Assembly: GCA_023432225.1 (NCBI GenBank)
Contig: JAEYUW010000044.1
Coordinates: forward strand, 38,429 to 102,428
DNA length: 64,000 bases
DNA from: Verrucomicrobiota bacterium
GTDB taxonomy: Bacteria; Verrucomicrobiota; Verrucomicrobiia; Opitutales; Opitutaceae
Direction of reading: 5' to 3'
Position numbers and translations under genes: made by a program. Below are positions 55,135 through 64,000 of this stretch, in pieces. The stretch's first letter is position 1; each line of letters starts with the position of its first letter. The notes below the pieces were generated by a model, which saw only the letters and a program-made list of their open reading frames with translations, searched no databases and was not told the DNA's origin.

Positions 55135-56604
55135 ATGAACGCGATGCGTGTCGTGATACTTGGCTCAGGAAAAGGAAGCAACGCGGAAGCCATTCTGGAG
55201 GCGGAGCGTGCCGGGCGGCTCGGGCGTGCGCGCGTCGTGCATATTTTCTCGGACAAGCCCGAGGCGGGCATCCTCGCGCTCGGAGCGCGCTTCGGCGTGC
55301 CGGCGACGTTCGTCGATCCGGCGCCGTTCAAGACGAAGCTCGAAGGGGCGGGGGAGGAGAGGTTCATCGCGGCGGTGCGCGCGTGCGCTCCGGATCTCGT
55401 GGTGCTGGCGGGTTTCATGCGCGTGTTGAAGCCCGGTTTTCTGAGCGCGTTTGCGGGGAAGATCATCAATCTCCATCCCAGTTTGCTGCCGTTGTTTCCG
55501 GGGCTCGATGGCATCGGGCAGGCGCTGCGTGCCGGCGTGGCGGAGACGGGCTGCACGGTGCATAACGTCACGATCGAGGTCGATGGTGGCGAGATCATCG
55601 CGCAATCGCGCGTGCCGATCGCAGCCGGCGAGACGCTCGAGTCGTTGGCGGAAAAAGTGCACGCGGCGGAGCACCAACTGTTGCCGGCGGTCATTGCACA
55701 GATGAGCGAAAAACCGTCAGCGGTGGCGCGGCCGGCCGTGCATGAGTTCAAAGTCGAAGTGGCCCTGGGCGTGGTGCCGACGATCGAGGACCTGCTCGCT
55801 GAGCGCGAAGAGCAGCGCTTGATGGTGCTCGAGGACAAGCCGAGCGGGCGCGCGTGGTTGACGGGTTATTTCGAATCGCGTGCCGAGGCCGAGACCAGTT
55901 GGGTGGATTTGGCGGCGAGTTTTCCGCTGGCGTGGATGGTGGGCGTGCCGGAGCTGCGCGAGCTGCCGGACGCGGACTGGAAGGACAGCTACAAGGCGCA
56001 TTTCAAGGCGTCGTCCTTCGGGCCGTTGCACTGGGTGCCGGTGTGGGAACGGGAAACGTTTCGCGTGCCGGGGGGCGAGAAGGTGTTGTGGCTCGATCCC
56101 GGCATGGCGTTCGGCACGGGCAATCACGAGACGACCCGGCTGGTGGCGGAGCGATTGGTCGCTTTTGCGGCGGAAAAAGGCACGACGGCGCGCGTGATCG
56201 ATGCCGGTTGCGGTTCGGGCATCCTGGCGCTTTCGGCGGCGTTGCTTGGTTTTCGCGAGGTGAGCGGTTTCGACAACGATCCGGAGGCGATCCGGGTGAG
56301 TGAAGAGAACGCGGCGCTGAATCAGTTGAGCGGGCGCGTGGAGTTTTTCGTGGGGGACCTGACCAGTGGTTGGAAAAACGCGCCGGCGGGCCTTGTGATG
56401 GCGAACATCCAGTCGGACGTGCTGGTGCGATTCACGGGCGAGTTGCTCGGCGCGGTGGCACCGGGCGGCTGGCTGGTGCTGAGCGGTATTCTCGAGCGTG
56501 AGCGCGAGGAAGTGCGCGCGGCGTTTGCGGCGGCCGCGCCCGGCTGGCGCGTCGACTCGCGCGTGATGGGCGAGTGGAGCGACGTGGTGCTCGTGCGGTC
56601 GTGA
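55135..56604 (+). CDS. Fused PurN formyltransferase and PrmA-type ribosomal L11 methyltransferase
   Basis: One uninterrupted 489-residue frame. Residues 1-190 form phosphoribosylglycinamide formyltransferase: VILGSGKGSNAEAI, FSDKPEAGIL, KIINLHPSLLPLFPGL with N112 and H114, VDGG with D150, and the C-terminal helix of the domain. Residues 205-489 are a PrmA-like methyltransferase: DPGMAFGTGNHETTRL, VIDAGCGSGILALSAALLG, SGFDNDPEAIRVSEENAALNQL and VMANIQSDVLVRFTGELLGAVAPGGWLVLSGI. Catalytic residues of both halves look intact. MRVVIL at 55144 is an alternative start. The ATG at residue 190 has no good ribosome-binding site, so I read it as one fusion. Confidence 0.85.
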   Translation: MNAMRVVILGSGKGSNAEAILEAERAGRLGRARVVHIFSDKPEAGILALGARFGVPATFVDPAPFKTKLEGAGEERFIAAVRACAPDLVVLAGFMRVLKPGFLSAFAGKIINLHPSLLPLFPGLDGIGQALRAGVAETGCTVHNVTIEVDGGEIIAQSRVPIAAGETLESLAEKVHAAEHQLLPAVIAQMSEKPSAVARPAVHEFKVEVALGVVPTIEDLLAEREEQRLMVLEDKPSGRAWLTGYFESRAEAETSWVDLAASFPLAWMVGVPELRELPDADWKDSYKAHFKASSFGPLHWVPVWERETFRVPGGEKVLWLDPGMAFGTGNHETTRLVAERLVAFAAEKGTTARVIDAGCGSGILALSAALLGFREVSGFDNDPEAIRVSEENAALNQLSGRVEFFVGDLTSGWKNAPAGLVMANIQSDVLVRFTGELLGAVAPGGWLVLSGILEREREEVRAAFAAAAPGWRVDSRVMGEWSDVVLVRS

Positions 56605-56611
56605 GACCCGC

Positions 56612-57241
56612 TCAGGAGCCGACCACGCGCTTGAACACGTAGCCGCCGGTGGCGCTGCCCCAGACTTGGCGCCCGGTGGCGTTGAAGCCGCGTTCCCACC
56701 AGACGATTTTCTCGGACGTCAACGTGGTTTCGGTCGTGGCGTGGGTAGCGCTGCGGAGATCGCTCGGGCAGCCGTCGCCGCGGGTTGAGCCGACGAATGC
56801 TCCGTCGGGCATGGCGCGGAAAAAGAGGGTGCAACCCTCGTTGAACGTCAGCTGATTCGGCGTGAACTCGGAGAGCGGAACGGTTTTGCGCCAAGCGCCG
56901 GTGGCTTTGATCGGGTCGTCGAGAGTGAAAACGCGGGCTTCAAGCGAGCCGTCGGGCGCGGTGACGAGTTGAAAAACGCGCTGTCGGTAGGGTTGGTCGG
57001 GCGCGACGGCGAGCGCTTGCTCCACGTAGAGCCAGGGGCCATCGGCGCGGTCCTCCCAGATGCGGGCGGCGTGCCACGTGGAATGGCGGTAGTTTTTGTC
57101 CGCGAGCGCTTGATCCGCGGAAGAAAAAGAGCCGGTGAGAAGCGTCGCAAGGCGCTCGAGCGCAAGGGTGGTGGCGGTGTCCGCGGCGAGCGCGGAGCTG
57201 GCAAAAAAGACGGCGAGGGCGGCGAAAAGGTGCTTGCGCAT
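56612..57241 (-). CDS. CpcT/CpeT-family protein
   Basis: A 209-residue exported protein of the CpcT/CpeT family. A signal peptide (MRKHLFAALAVFFASSALA) is followed by the family pattern LERLATLLTGSFSSADQALADKNYRHSTWHAARIWEDRADGPWLYVEQALA, QPYRQRVFQLV and GAWRKTVPLSEF. In cyanobacteria members attach bilins to phycobiliproteins; here no bilin system is likely, and heterotroph members have unknown roles. ATG at 57241. It is next to a multi-pass membrane protein. Confidence 0.78.
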   Translation of the reverse strand: MRKHLFAALAVFFASSALAADTATTLALERLATLLTGSFSSADQALADKNYRHSTWHAARIWEDRADGPWLYVEQALAVAPDQPYRQRVFQLVTAPDGSLEARVFTLDDPIKATGAWRKTVPLSEFTPNQLTFNEGCTLFFRAMPDGAFVGSTRGDGCPSDLRSATHATTETTLTSEKIVWWERGFNATGRQVWGSATGGYVFKRVVGS

Positions 57242-57245
57242 GAGT

Positions 57246-58361
57246 CTAGAGAAAGCGCCAGACAGCGTGGAGGGCCGTGAGGTTGCCGAGAATCAGCAAC
57301 GGCCAAAATGAGCGGCCGGCAGGGAGCAACAGGTTAAAGGCGACGGTGAGTGGGAGGACGGCGCGGCAGGCGGCCCAGTAGCCCGACCATACCCACGGCC
57401 CGAGGAAGAGCAGGAGAACGCTGTAGACGGCGCCGATTCGCCACCACGGGTTGCTGGGGGCGCGATGACGCCAGAGCACGCCCGCTTGCAGCCCCAGCCC
57501 GAGGATGCCGAGGAGGGCGAAGGTGTGGCGGGAATCGAAGTTGCCGGCGGCCACTTCGCGGGCGGAATCGGCGAACTGCGCCGCGGCGCCAAGGACCGGC
57601 CACGTGAAGTTGCCGCTGCCGGACGTTATCGGCGTTGTCGGAAACCGCTGGGCGACATAGACAAACCAGATGGCGGGTGGAATCGCGCACGCGACGAGGG
57701 CGAAAAGAGGGCGACGCCGGTCGCGGCTCGGCCAACCGAGGAGCGCGAGTGAGGCGAGCAGGCTCGTTTCCTTGGTAAGGTTGGCCAGCGCCAGCGCGGT
57801 GGTAGAGACAGCGGGCGCGGTGTCGCGGCGGAATTGTCTCACGGCGATGAGCAGGAACAGCAGGGCGGGAAGATCGACGAGTGACTGGCGGACGCTATCG
57901 AGCACGCCCAGCGAGAGCACGCAGGCGACCCAGCGGGCGGTGCCGGCGGCGGAAGCGTCGTCGATTTCGCGCCAGAGCAGCCATGCGAAACCGAGCCAGC
58001 ACGCGACATTCAGCAGGGCAAAGGCGTTGAGGACTAGCCACGGACGCCCGAAACCCGCGCAATGCGCCAGAAACGGCCCCAGAATGCGTCTGGCGCGGTA
58101 GGCGGGAGCGTCGAGGGCTGTGTCGAGCGCGGGATCGCGGAGCGACGGCGACAGGGCGATCTGGGCGTAGAATTGGCCGTCGTAGCCCGTCGACGACGGC
58201 GTCACGGCGACGGGCAGGGCTTGGGCGGCGGGCACACGGCGAGTTGCCCAAGGTTCGCCGAAATGGAGCAACGAGGTGAAACCGGTCGCGCGGTCGAACT
58301 TCGCCGCTACCAGGAGCGCGAAAAAGAGGAGCGTGAGCCAGAAAACGGCGGAGCGAAGCAT
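57246..58361 (-). CDS. Multi-pass membrane protein, GT-C-like
   Basis: A 371-residue membrane protein with about eight to nine hydrophobic segments (for example MLRSAVFWLTLLFFALLVA, LLNVACWLGFAWLLW, LALANLTKETSLLASLALLGW and YSVLLLFLGPWVWSGYWAACRAVLPLTVAF). A GYDGQFYAQIALSPSLRDPAL segment between the first two membrane parts resembles loop motifs of GT-C-type glycosyltransferases and of related surface-polymer proteins. No strong family hit by eye. ATG at 58361; it starts within a few bases of the accC terminator. Confidence 0.6.
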   Translation of the reverse strand: MLRSAVFWLTLLFFALLVAAKFDRATGFTSLLHFGEPWATRRVPAAQALPVAVTPSSTGYDGQFYAQIALSPSLRDPALDTALDAPAYRARRILGPFLAHCAGFGRPWLVLNAFALLNVACWLGFAWLLWREIDDASAAGTARWVACVLSLGVLDSVRQSLVDLPALLFLLIAVRQFRRDTAPAVSTTALALANLTKETSLLASLALLGWPSRDRRRPLFALVACAIPPAIWFVYVAQRFPTTPITSGSGNFTWPVLGAAAQFADSAREVAAGNFDSRHTFALLGILGLGLQAGVLWRHRAPSNPWWRIGAVYSVLLLFLGPWVWSGYWAACRAVLPLTVAFNLLLPAGRSFWPLLILGNLTALHAVWRFL

Positions 58362-58362
58362 G

Positions 58363-58390
58363 AAAAAACCGCGTCGGGTGGACGCGGTTT
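58363..58390 (-). terminator. Rho-independent terminator of accBC
   Basis: Minus-strand stem AACCGCGTC / GACGCGGTT with a 5-nt loop, followed by a run of T. It lies about 30 bp past the accC stop. Confidence 0.8.
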
Positions 58391-58418
58391 GAAGCGAGAT
58401 TCGGCCGGTTTGGCGAAC

Positions 58419-59780
<1,362 letters not shown>

Positions 59781-59844
59781 TGGAAGGGCGGAAAAAATGA
59801 AGCCGGACAGGACTCTGCCCGGCTGGATTTCGAGGAAGGCGCGC

Positions 59845-60327
59845 TTAGCTGGCCTTCACCTTGAAGAGGCGCTGCCCGTATTCGACCGGCTGGCCGTTCT
59901 CGACCAACACTTCGACGATGGTGCCCTTCACTTCGGCTTGGATCTCGTTCATGATCTTCATCGCTTCGATGATGCAGACCACGGACTTCTCCTCGATTTT
60001 GCTGTTCGCGTCGACGAATGGGGGGCTATCCGGCGAAGGTGAACGATAGAACGTCCCGACCATCGGCGACTTGACGTAAGCGAAGCCTACTTCGTCGCCG
60101 CCCGCAGATGCCGTGGCTGGCGCGGCTGTCGCTGCTGTTTTGGGCGCTTCAGGCGCGTTAGCGACCGGGAATGGGTGCGCGGAATAAGCCGCAGGGGCAC
60201 CCATGAGCACGGGCTCACCGGAGTTGCGCTTTATCTTAATTTTGAAGCCCTGCTCCTCCACCTCGAACTCGGTAAGGTCCGAGCGCTTCATGAGGTCGAT
60301 GATTAGCTTAATCTGTTTTAGGTCCAA
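59845..60327 (-). CDS. accB: Acetyl-CoA carboxylase biotin carboxyl carrier protein
   Basis: Carries the biotin for acetyl-CoA carboxylase. The 160-residue protein has the N-terminal helix (DLKQIKLIIDLMKRSDLTEFEVEEQGFKIKIKR), an Ala/Pro-rich linker (about 45-80) and a C-terminal biotinyl domain with the biotinylated Lys in EAMKIMNEI (SVVCIIEAMKIMNEIQAEVKGTI). The start is a TTG at 60327. First gene of accBC. Confidence 0.95.
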   Translation of the reverse strand: MDLKQIKLIIDLMKRSDLTEFEVEEQGFKIKIKRNSGEPVLMGAPAAYSAHPFPVANAPEAPKTAATAAPATASAGGDEVGFAYVKSPMVGTFYRSPSPDSPPFVDANSKIEEKSVVCIIEAMKIMNEIQAEVKGTIVEVLVENGQPVEYGQRLFKVKAS

Positions 60328-60778
60328 GCGTGTGCCTTGGTTGAGTTAGGTCGGCTATGGTTAGTTGCGGAGACTGGAGCGGCGTTCAAAAGTAGTTTGC
60401 TGCCGGTGACAACGACATTGTTTCTAAAGGGCTGTCCGTTTGTTAAACTAAGTAAAAAAGTAGCTAGTTCGGCTTGCTTGGGCGCGAAATTCCTCAGAAA
60501 TTTAGGTCCTCAACGCTCGCGCTATTTGGTGTAGGTCGCGCGTGCCTCCTGCAATGTCTGCGTGGAGATATCTGAAAATGCCTAGGCCTGAACATCAGGA
60601 GGACCCCGCGCCCGAGAGTGAGTGCTCCTTCGAGGCTGCTCTCCGCGATTCTTGCGAACGTGAGAGAGAGCGGCCTGGAATTGGCTGTGATATTCGGTCT
60701 GTGTGGGAAAGGTCTGAGCTAATGACCTGCCCCCCGTCGCTGTAAGGTCAAAATGAGACAGCCGGGTTGGTGTGACCG
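60328..60778. other. accB upstream spacer, no gene
   Basis: About 450 bp, AT-richer than the rest. It probably holds the accBC promoter (minus strand). ORFs here are short and not family-like. Near 60722-60770 a TGACCTGCCCCC...AAGGTCAAAATGAGACAG stretch resembles the end of another insertion element. Confidence 0.4.
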
Positions 60779-60805
60779 GACCCCGTCGACTGGACACCGG
60801 AGGCT

Positions 60806-61672
60806 CTAATTTCCTCGGCTGGTGTGGTCGGTTATTGGTGATTCGCACAGTGCTCTGGCGAAGTCTGCCGGAGGCAGCGAAGCCAGAGCACTGTGCGGAC
60901 GGAGATGGTTATAGTCTGCGCGCCACGCTTCAAGCTTCTGCTGCGCGTCAGCGATTGAGAAGAACAAGTGGACGTTCAAGCACTCGTCACGCACGCGACC
61001 ATTGAAGCTCTCGATGTGGCCGTTGTCGGTAGGTTTTCCCGGGCGGATGAAGTCGAGGCGCACGTTGCGGCGATACGCCCATGCGTCCATCTCCCGGCTG
61101 TAGAACTCGGATCCGTTGTCTACGCGGATGGACTCCGGCAACGAGCGACTGCGCGCAATCGCTTCAAGTCGACTGACGACCTTCGCTGCACTCATGCCGT
61201 GATCCGGCCAGACGCAGAGCGCCTCACGCGTGAAGGCATCAATCAACGTCAGGATGCGGAACGAGCGGCCGTCTTCGAGGCGGTCGGCCATGAAGTCCAT
61301 CGCCCAGAGCTGATTCATGCGCTCCGGCTTCACGTAAGGCCCGCGCACGACGGAAACTCGCTTCTTCGCAAATTTGCGCCTCAGTCCCAGCCCTTCCTCA
61401 CGGTAGAGCCGGAACACGCGCTTGGCGTTCACCAGCCATCCTTCGCGTCGAAGCATGATGGTGAGCCGGCGGTAGCCGAAGCGCACGCGCACTCCCGCCA
61501 ACTCGCGTAGGCGATGACGCAAGGCCATCGCCTCGGGATCCGGGACCGCCTTGTAGTAGTAGCTCGAGGTCGACAGCTGCACCACCCCGCACGCGCGCAT
61601 CGCACCCACCGCGAACGCCGAGACCATCCAGCCGACCAGCTGGCGCTTGCCGGCCGGCTTCAGAGTTTTTTT
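60806..61672 (-). CDS. IS3 transposase OrfB (DDE)
   Basis: Catalytic half of the transposase, 288 residues when read from the frameshift site. The DDE triad is in place: first Asp in LWAMDFMADRLEDGRSFRIL, second in SIRVDNGSEFYSREMDAW and Glu in GHIESFNGRVRDECLNVHLF. An HTH_21-type segment (RVRFGYRRLTIMLRREGWLVNAKRVFRLYREEGLGLRRK) precedes it. It is expressed as a fusion after a -1 shift at the A7 run (minus strand, 61666-61672). An internal ATG at 61627 would make OrfB alone. Confidence 0.88.
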   Translation of the reverse strand, partial: KKTLKPAGKRQLVGWMVSAFAVGAMRACGVVQLSTSSYYYKAVPDPEAMALRHRLRELAGVRVRFGYRRLTIMLRREGWLVNAKRVFRLYREEGLGLRRKFAKKRVSVVRGPYVKPERMNQLWAMDFMADRLEDGRSFRILTLIDAFTREALCVWPDHGMSAAKVVSRLEAIARSRSLPESIRVDNGSEFYSREMDAWAYRRNVRLDFIRPGKPTDNGHIESFNGRVRDECLNVHLFFSIADAQQKLEAWRADYNHLRPHSALASLPPADFARALCESPITDHTSRGN

Positions 61673-61926
61673 GCGATGATCTCCTGGAGCATGTGCTTGT
61701 CCAAGCTGAGGTCGGCCACCAGTTGCTTCAGCTTTGGGTTCTCCTCGCGCAGCTGGCGAAGCTCCCGGACTTCGCTCACGCACATGCCCTCATACTTCTT
61801 TCGCCAGTTGTAGAACGTCGCTTCACTGACGCCCATCTGGCGACACAGGTCTGTGATCTTCTCGCCCGCGCCGACCTGCTTCAACGCGTAGACGATTTGT
61901 TCCTCAGTGTATCTCTTCTGCTTCAT
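61660..61926 (-). CDS. IS3 transposase OrfA
   Basis: DNA-binding half, 88 residues: a helix-turn-helix (KQKRYTEEQIVYALKQVGAGEKITDLCRQMGVSEATFYNWRKKYEGM) followed by a leucine-zipper-like helix (VRELRQLREENPKLKQLVADLSLDKHMLQEIIAKKL). It ends just after an A-AAA-AAA-C slippery run, so a -1 shift joins OrfB. ATG at 61926 gives the normal IS3 OrfA start. Confidence 0.88.
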   Translation of the reverse strand: MKQKRYTEEQIVYALKQVGAGEKITDLCRQMGVSEATFYNWRKKYEGMCVSEVRELRQLREENPKLKQLVADLSLDKHMLQEIIAKKL

Positions 61927-63465
61927 CGGGGTTGGCCTTTCGTTGAGGACCACCCCAGTCGATTCCTCTAGTGCGCTCCTGTCCAGTTTACTGGGTCAAC
62001 GTCACGTCCTCGATGGCTCAACTTGAGCCCGCTTTCATGAAGGCGTCGCTGAGGGGCGTGCTTGGTTTGCCGGACTGTGATATGCCAAGCGGCGGTTCGA
62101 GCGGCGACATCTTCGACTGAGGTTGACCCTTTTTTGACCGAGGTGTAGCGCTACTTCAGTTGCGAGGCGCGCTGTGCTGCGCGAGTGCGTGCTCGCTTAC
62201 TCCCCGTTTCGAGCAACTCGGTGGCCGTCGTCACGGCGGCCGATCTCGTCTTCTTGGCCATCTTCACGTGGCTCGGGGTAGTCGTGACTGCTCGAACGAT
62301 CGCCATGGATCGGTCTCGCGTGCGCTCACGGGCAAATCCCCTCGTCACGCGCAACGTCTGATGCGTCGCTAAGCGTCAGTCCACTTGCCAGTGCCGTGGG
62401 CTTGGTGTCACCCTTCGGGCGGGAATCGGATTGGCCCGCACGGTGCAATGACCCGACGTAAAGGCCGTCTCTGCGGTATCGCGATGCAATCGTGCATCGT
62501 GGTCGACGTGGTTGGGTTGCTACTTCAGCGGCACCGCGCTCTGCGCTCGCCGCGTTCGGCGTCCGGTTTTTCGCAATATCCCAACTTCCTCGCGGCAGGA
62601 GATCGTCCGCGAACTGTTCGATGAAGGTGGTTCTACTCGCAAAATGAACGGCCTGTTGCTCACCTCCTATAGGGAAGCTTGGATTCGTCCAATTGCGCGG
62701 CATCAGATTGGGCCCCCGCAACGTCTACCAGACTCGGGTCCTTCTCTACGCCGGGCCGTGCGCGAGCGCATATACTTCGCCGCTGTCTAGCGCGGTGTGC
62801 ATCTGCGTCAGATCGGGCGCCGGGGTCTGCAGGAGCGATGGTCAGGAGTGGCCCAAGGATGGCCTTCGTGCTCGCCCAACCGGCCTTGGGTCGCGCGGCC
62901 CGAAATCGCATGGGCTGAAGCTGGCATCAGATTCTTGTGGACGCCTAGTTCGATCGAGGCTTCCGGCGTAATGAGGCGTCGGCCCCCTGAATCGGCCGCC
63001 AGAATGGGCTCTGTGCCCAGCGGCGGCGCAATAGTAGCGCTTCCTCGAAAGTATGGACGTACTTGGCTCCTTGGTGGCTGAGTAGCTAGCTGCCCGGGGT
63101 ATGATAACTCGGTGATGCAGTGCCCTCATTCCGCCTGATCGACTTCCAGTGTCAGTGGTGATGGCGACGGATCACACGAGTTGTATTCGAAATTCCGATA
63201 CAGCTGTCGCGTGCATTGCGATGCGGCAACGCGGCCGTGCGGATTTTTTTCATTCCAAAACACTACTTAACATGCTGTGAAACAGTATGATATTTACATA
63301 TTAGTAGAATTTCTTAAAAAAGGGCTTGATCGACGCCTGGGCGTTTGCATGGTTTGCCATCCCTTCGGCGCCAATCGTCTCCGCAAGTGAGACGAAGTAG
63401 TTCGAAGGACCGAGAAATCGGAGGTTCTTTTCAGCAAAATTTTCGAAAAAACATTCGGAAAAGTG

Positions 63466-63495
63466 TTGACGAGTAGGAAGGCAAATGTCTTCTTA
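63466..63495 (+). promoter_or_regulatory. Possible rrn promoter
   Basis: TTGACG (63466-63471) is a good -35 match. The best -10 in range, TTCTTA or TCTTAA near 63490-63496, is weak. AT-rich sequence upstream would suit an UP element. Confidence 0.3.
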
Positions 63496-63521
63496 AAAAC
63501 CTTTCCCCTAAAAAGGAGCCG

Positions 63522-63534
63522 GTTCTTTGAAATT
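63522..63534 (+). promoter_or_regulatory. boxA-like antitermination site in the rrn leader
   Basis: GTTCTTTGAAATT resembles the boxA consensus (TGCTCTTTAACA) found in rRNA leaders, about 150 bp before the 16S start. Confidence 0.5.
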
Positions 63535-63669
63535 TACTTTGTGCGATTGATTGGGACCCCCAATCAAAATATTCCGTGATGCAGGACTTACGTCCTGTGT
63601 CCCAGCGAGCAGCGCAAGCTGTTCACTGATAGTAGTTCATGAATCACTAGGATTCGTGACTCTCTGATT

Positions 63670-64000
<331 letters not shown>

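Larger units (their letters stand above)
60779..61997 (-). mobile_element. IS3-family insertion sequence, IS407-like
   Basis: About 1.2 kb with a terminal inverted repeat: left end GACCCCGTCGACTGGACA (60779 on) and right end, reversed, GACCCAGTAAACTGGACA (ending 61997), with further matching words inward, such as TCG-CTGG-GTGGTC. Carries orfA and orfB with a frameshift site on the minus strand. I see no clear target-site duplication. Both ORFs look intact. Confidence 0.82.
61998..63669. other. Poorly coding region between the IS element and 16S rRNA
   Basis: 1.7 kb without a gene I can support. A 36-residue C-terminal-looking frame (MAQLEPAFMKASLRGVLGL, 62013-62120) ends at TGA beside the IS and may be the cut-off tail of an interrupted gene. 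A minus-strand frame at 62151-62261 (MAKKTRSAAVTTATELLETG) is possible but short. From about 63,240 the base composition turns AT-rich, as expected for an rRNA promoter and leader. Confidence 0.45.

Noticed and set aside
60582..60848. Minus-strand ORF at the edge of the IS element (...DLTATGGRS...)
   Set aside because: It crosses the IS terminal repeat and is too short and unlike any family; more likely a decayed element end.
62326..63129. Several 70-130-residue frames before the rRNA gene
   Set aside because: They overlap on both strands, lack conserved motifs and have atypical codon use; I treat the region as non-coding.

Overview
The window looks like chromosomal DNA of a motile, Gram-negative, GC-rich member of the Verrucomicrobia, most likely family Opitutaceae. 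The evidence is the start of a 16S rRNA gene at the right edge with an Opitutae-like 5' region, a lineage-restricted Minf_1886-type gene at the left edge, and a large TonB-dependent receptor of the kind common in that family. Genus or species cannot be fixed from this window.

Layout. 1-31,000 is a mosaic of housekeeping and accessory genes: M16 protease, NAD kinase, TlyA-type methyltransferase, Fpg-type glycosylase, three ADP-heptose genes (gmhB, heptose-7-phosphate kinase, hldD), M24 peptidase, a LytS/LytTR two-component pair, a TonB-dependent receptor, a NUDIX hydrolase beside a truncated duplicate of its own 5' end, proC, and an ABC exporter operon (ATPase, two-FtsX permease, HlyD-type adaptor). 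27,571-30,877 carries cheR, cheB and a response regulator with a decayed HD-GYP domain on the minus strand. 31,098-54,001 is one long plus-strand flagellar locus: flgBC-fliEFG-fliHIJ-motE-like-fliK-flgDE-fliLMNOPQR-flhBAF-fliA-motAB plus several small unassigned genes. The flagellin, cap, P/L-ring, rod (flgF/G) and hook-filament junction genes are not here. 54,156-60,327 holds the heptose-1-phosphate adenylyltransferase, a PDZ protein, a PurN-PrmA fusion, a CpcT-like protein, a membrane protein and accBC. An IS3-family element (about 60,779-61,997) and a poorly coding, more AT-rich leader precede the 16S gene (from about 63,670).

The most unusual content is non-coding. (1) At least fourteen short odd-length palindromes with a single-base centre, all but one with the core TA-N-TA, fall into arm classes (TGGCGTA, GTAACGTA, GTAACCTA, TTGCCGTA). 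They sit between genes, and twice in frame inside a small ORF that is ATGA-coupled between fliH and fliI. (2) At least six families of hairpins with GTAG/CTAC feet, mostly as inverted pairs, match the architecture of REP/REPIN elements mobilised by RAYT transposases. They occupy many spacers, including those between convergent genes. (3) Other inverted-repeat elements and short word-like repeats fill further spacers.

Functionally, four of the five ADP-heptose genes in the window's pathway point to a heptose-containing LPS. The flagellar locus is transcribed as coupled blocks, with many ATGA overlaps. Coordinates of starts are my choice from homology, overlap and start codons; functions are from recognised motifs without database searches.
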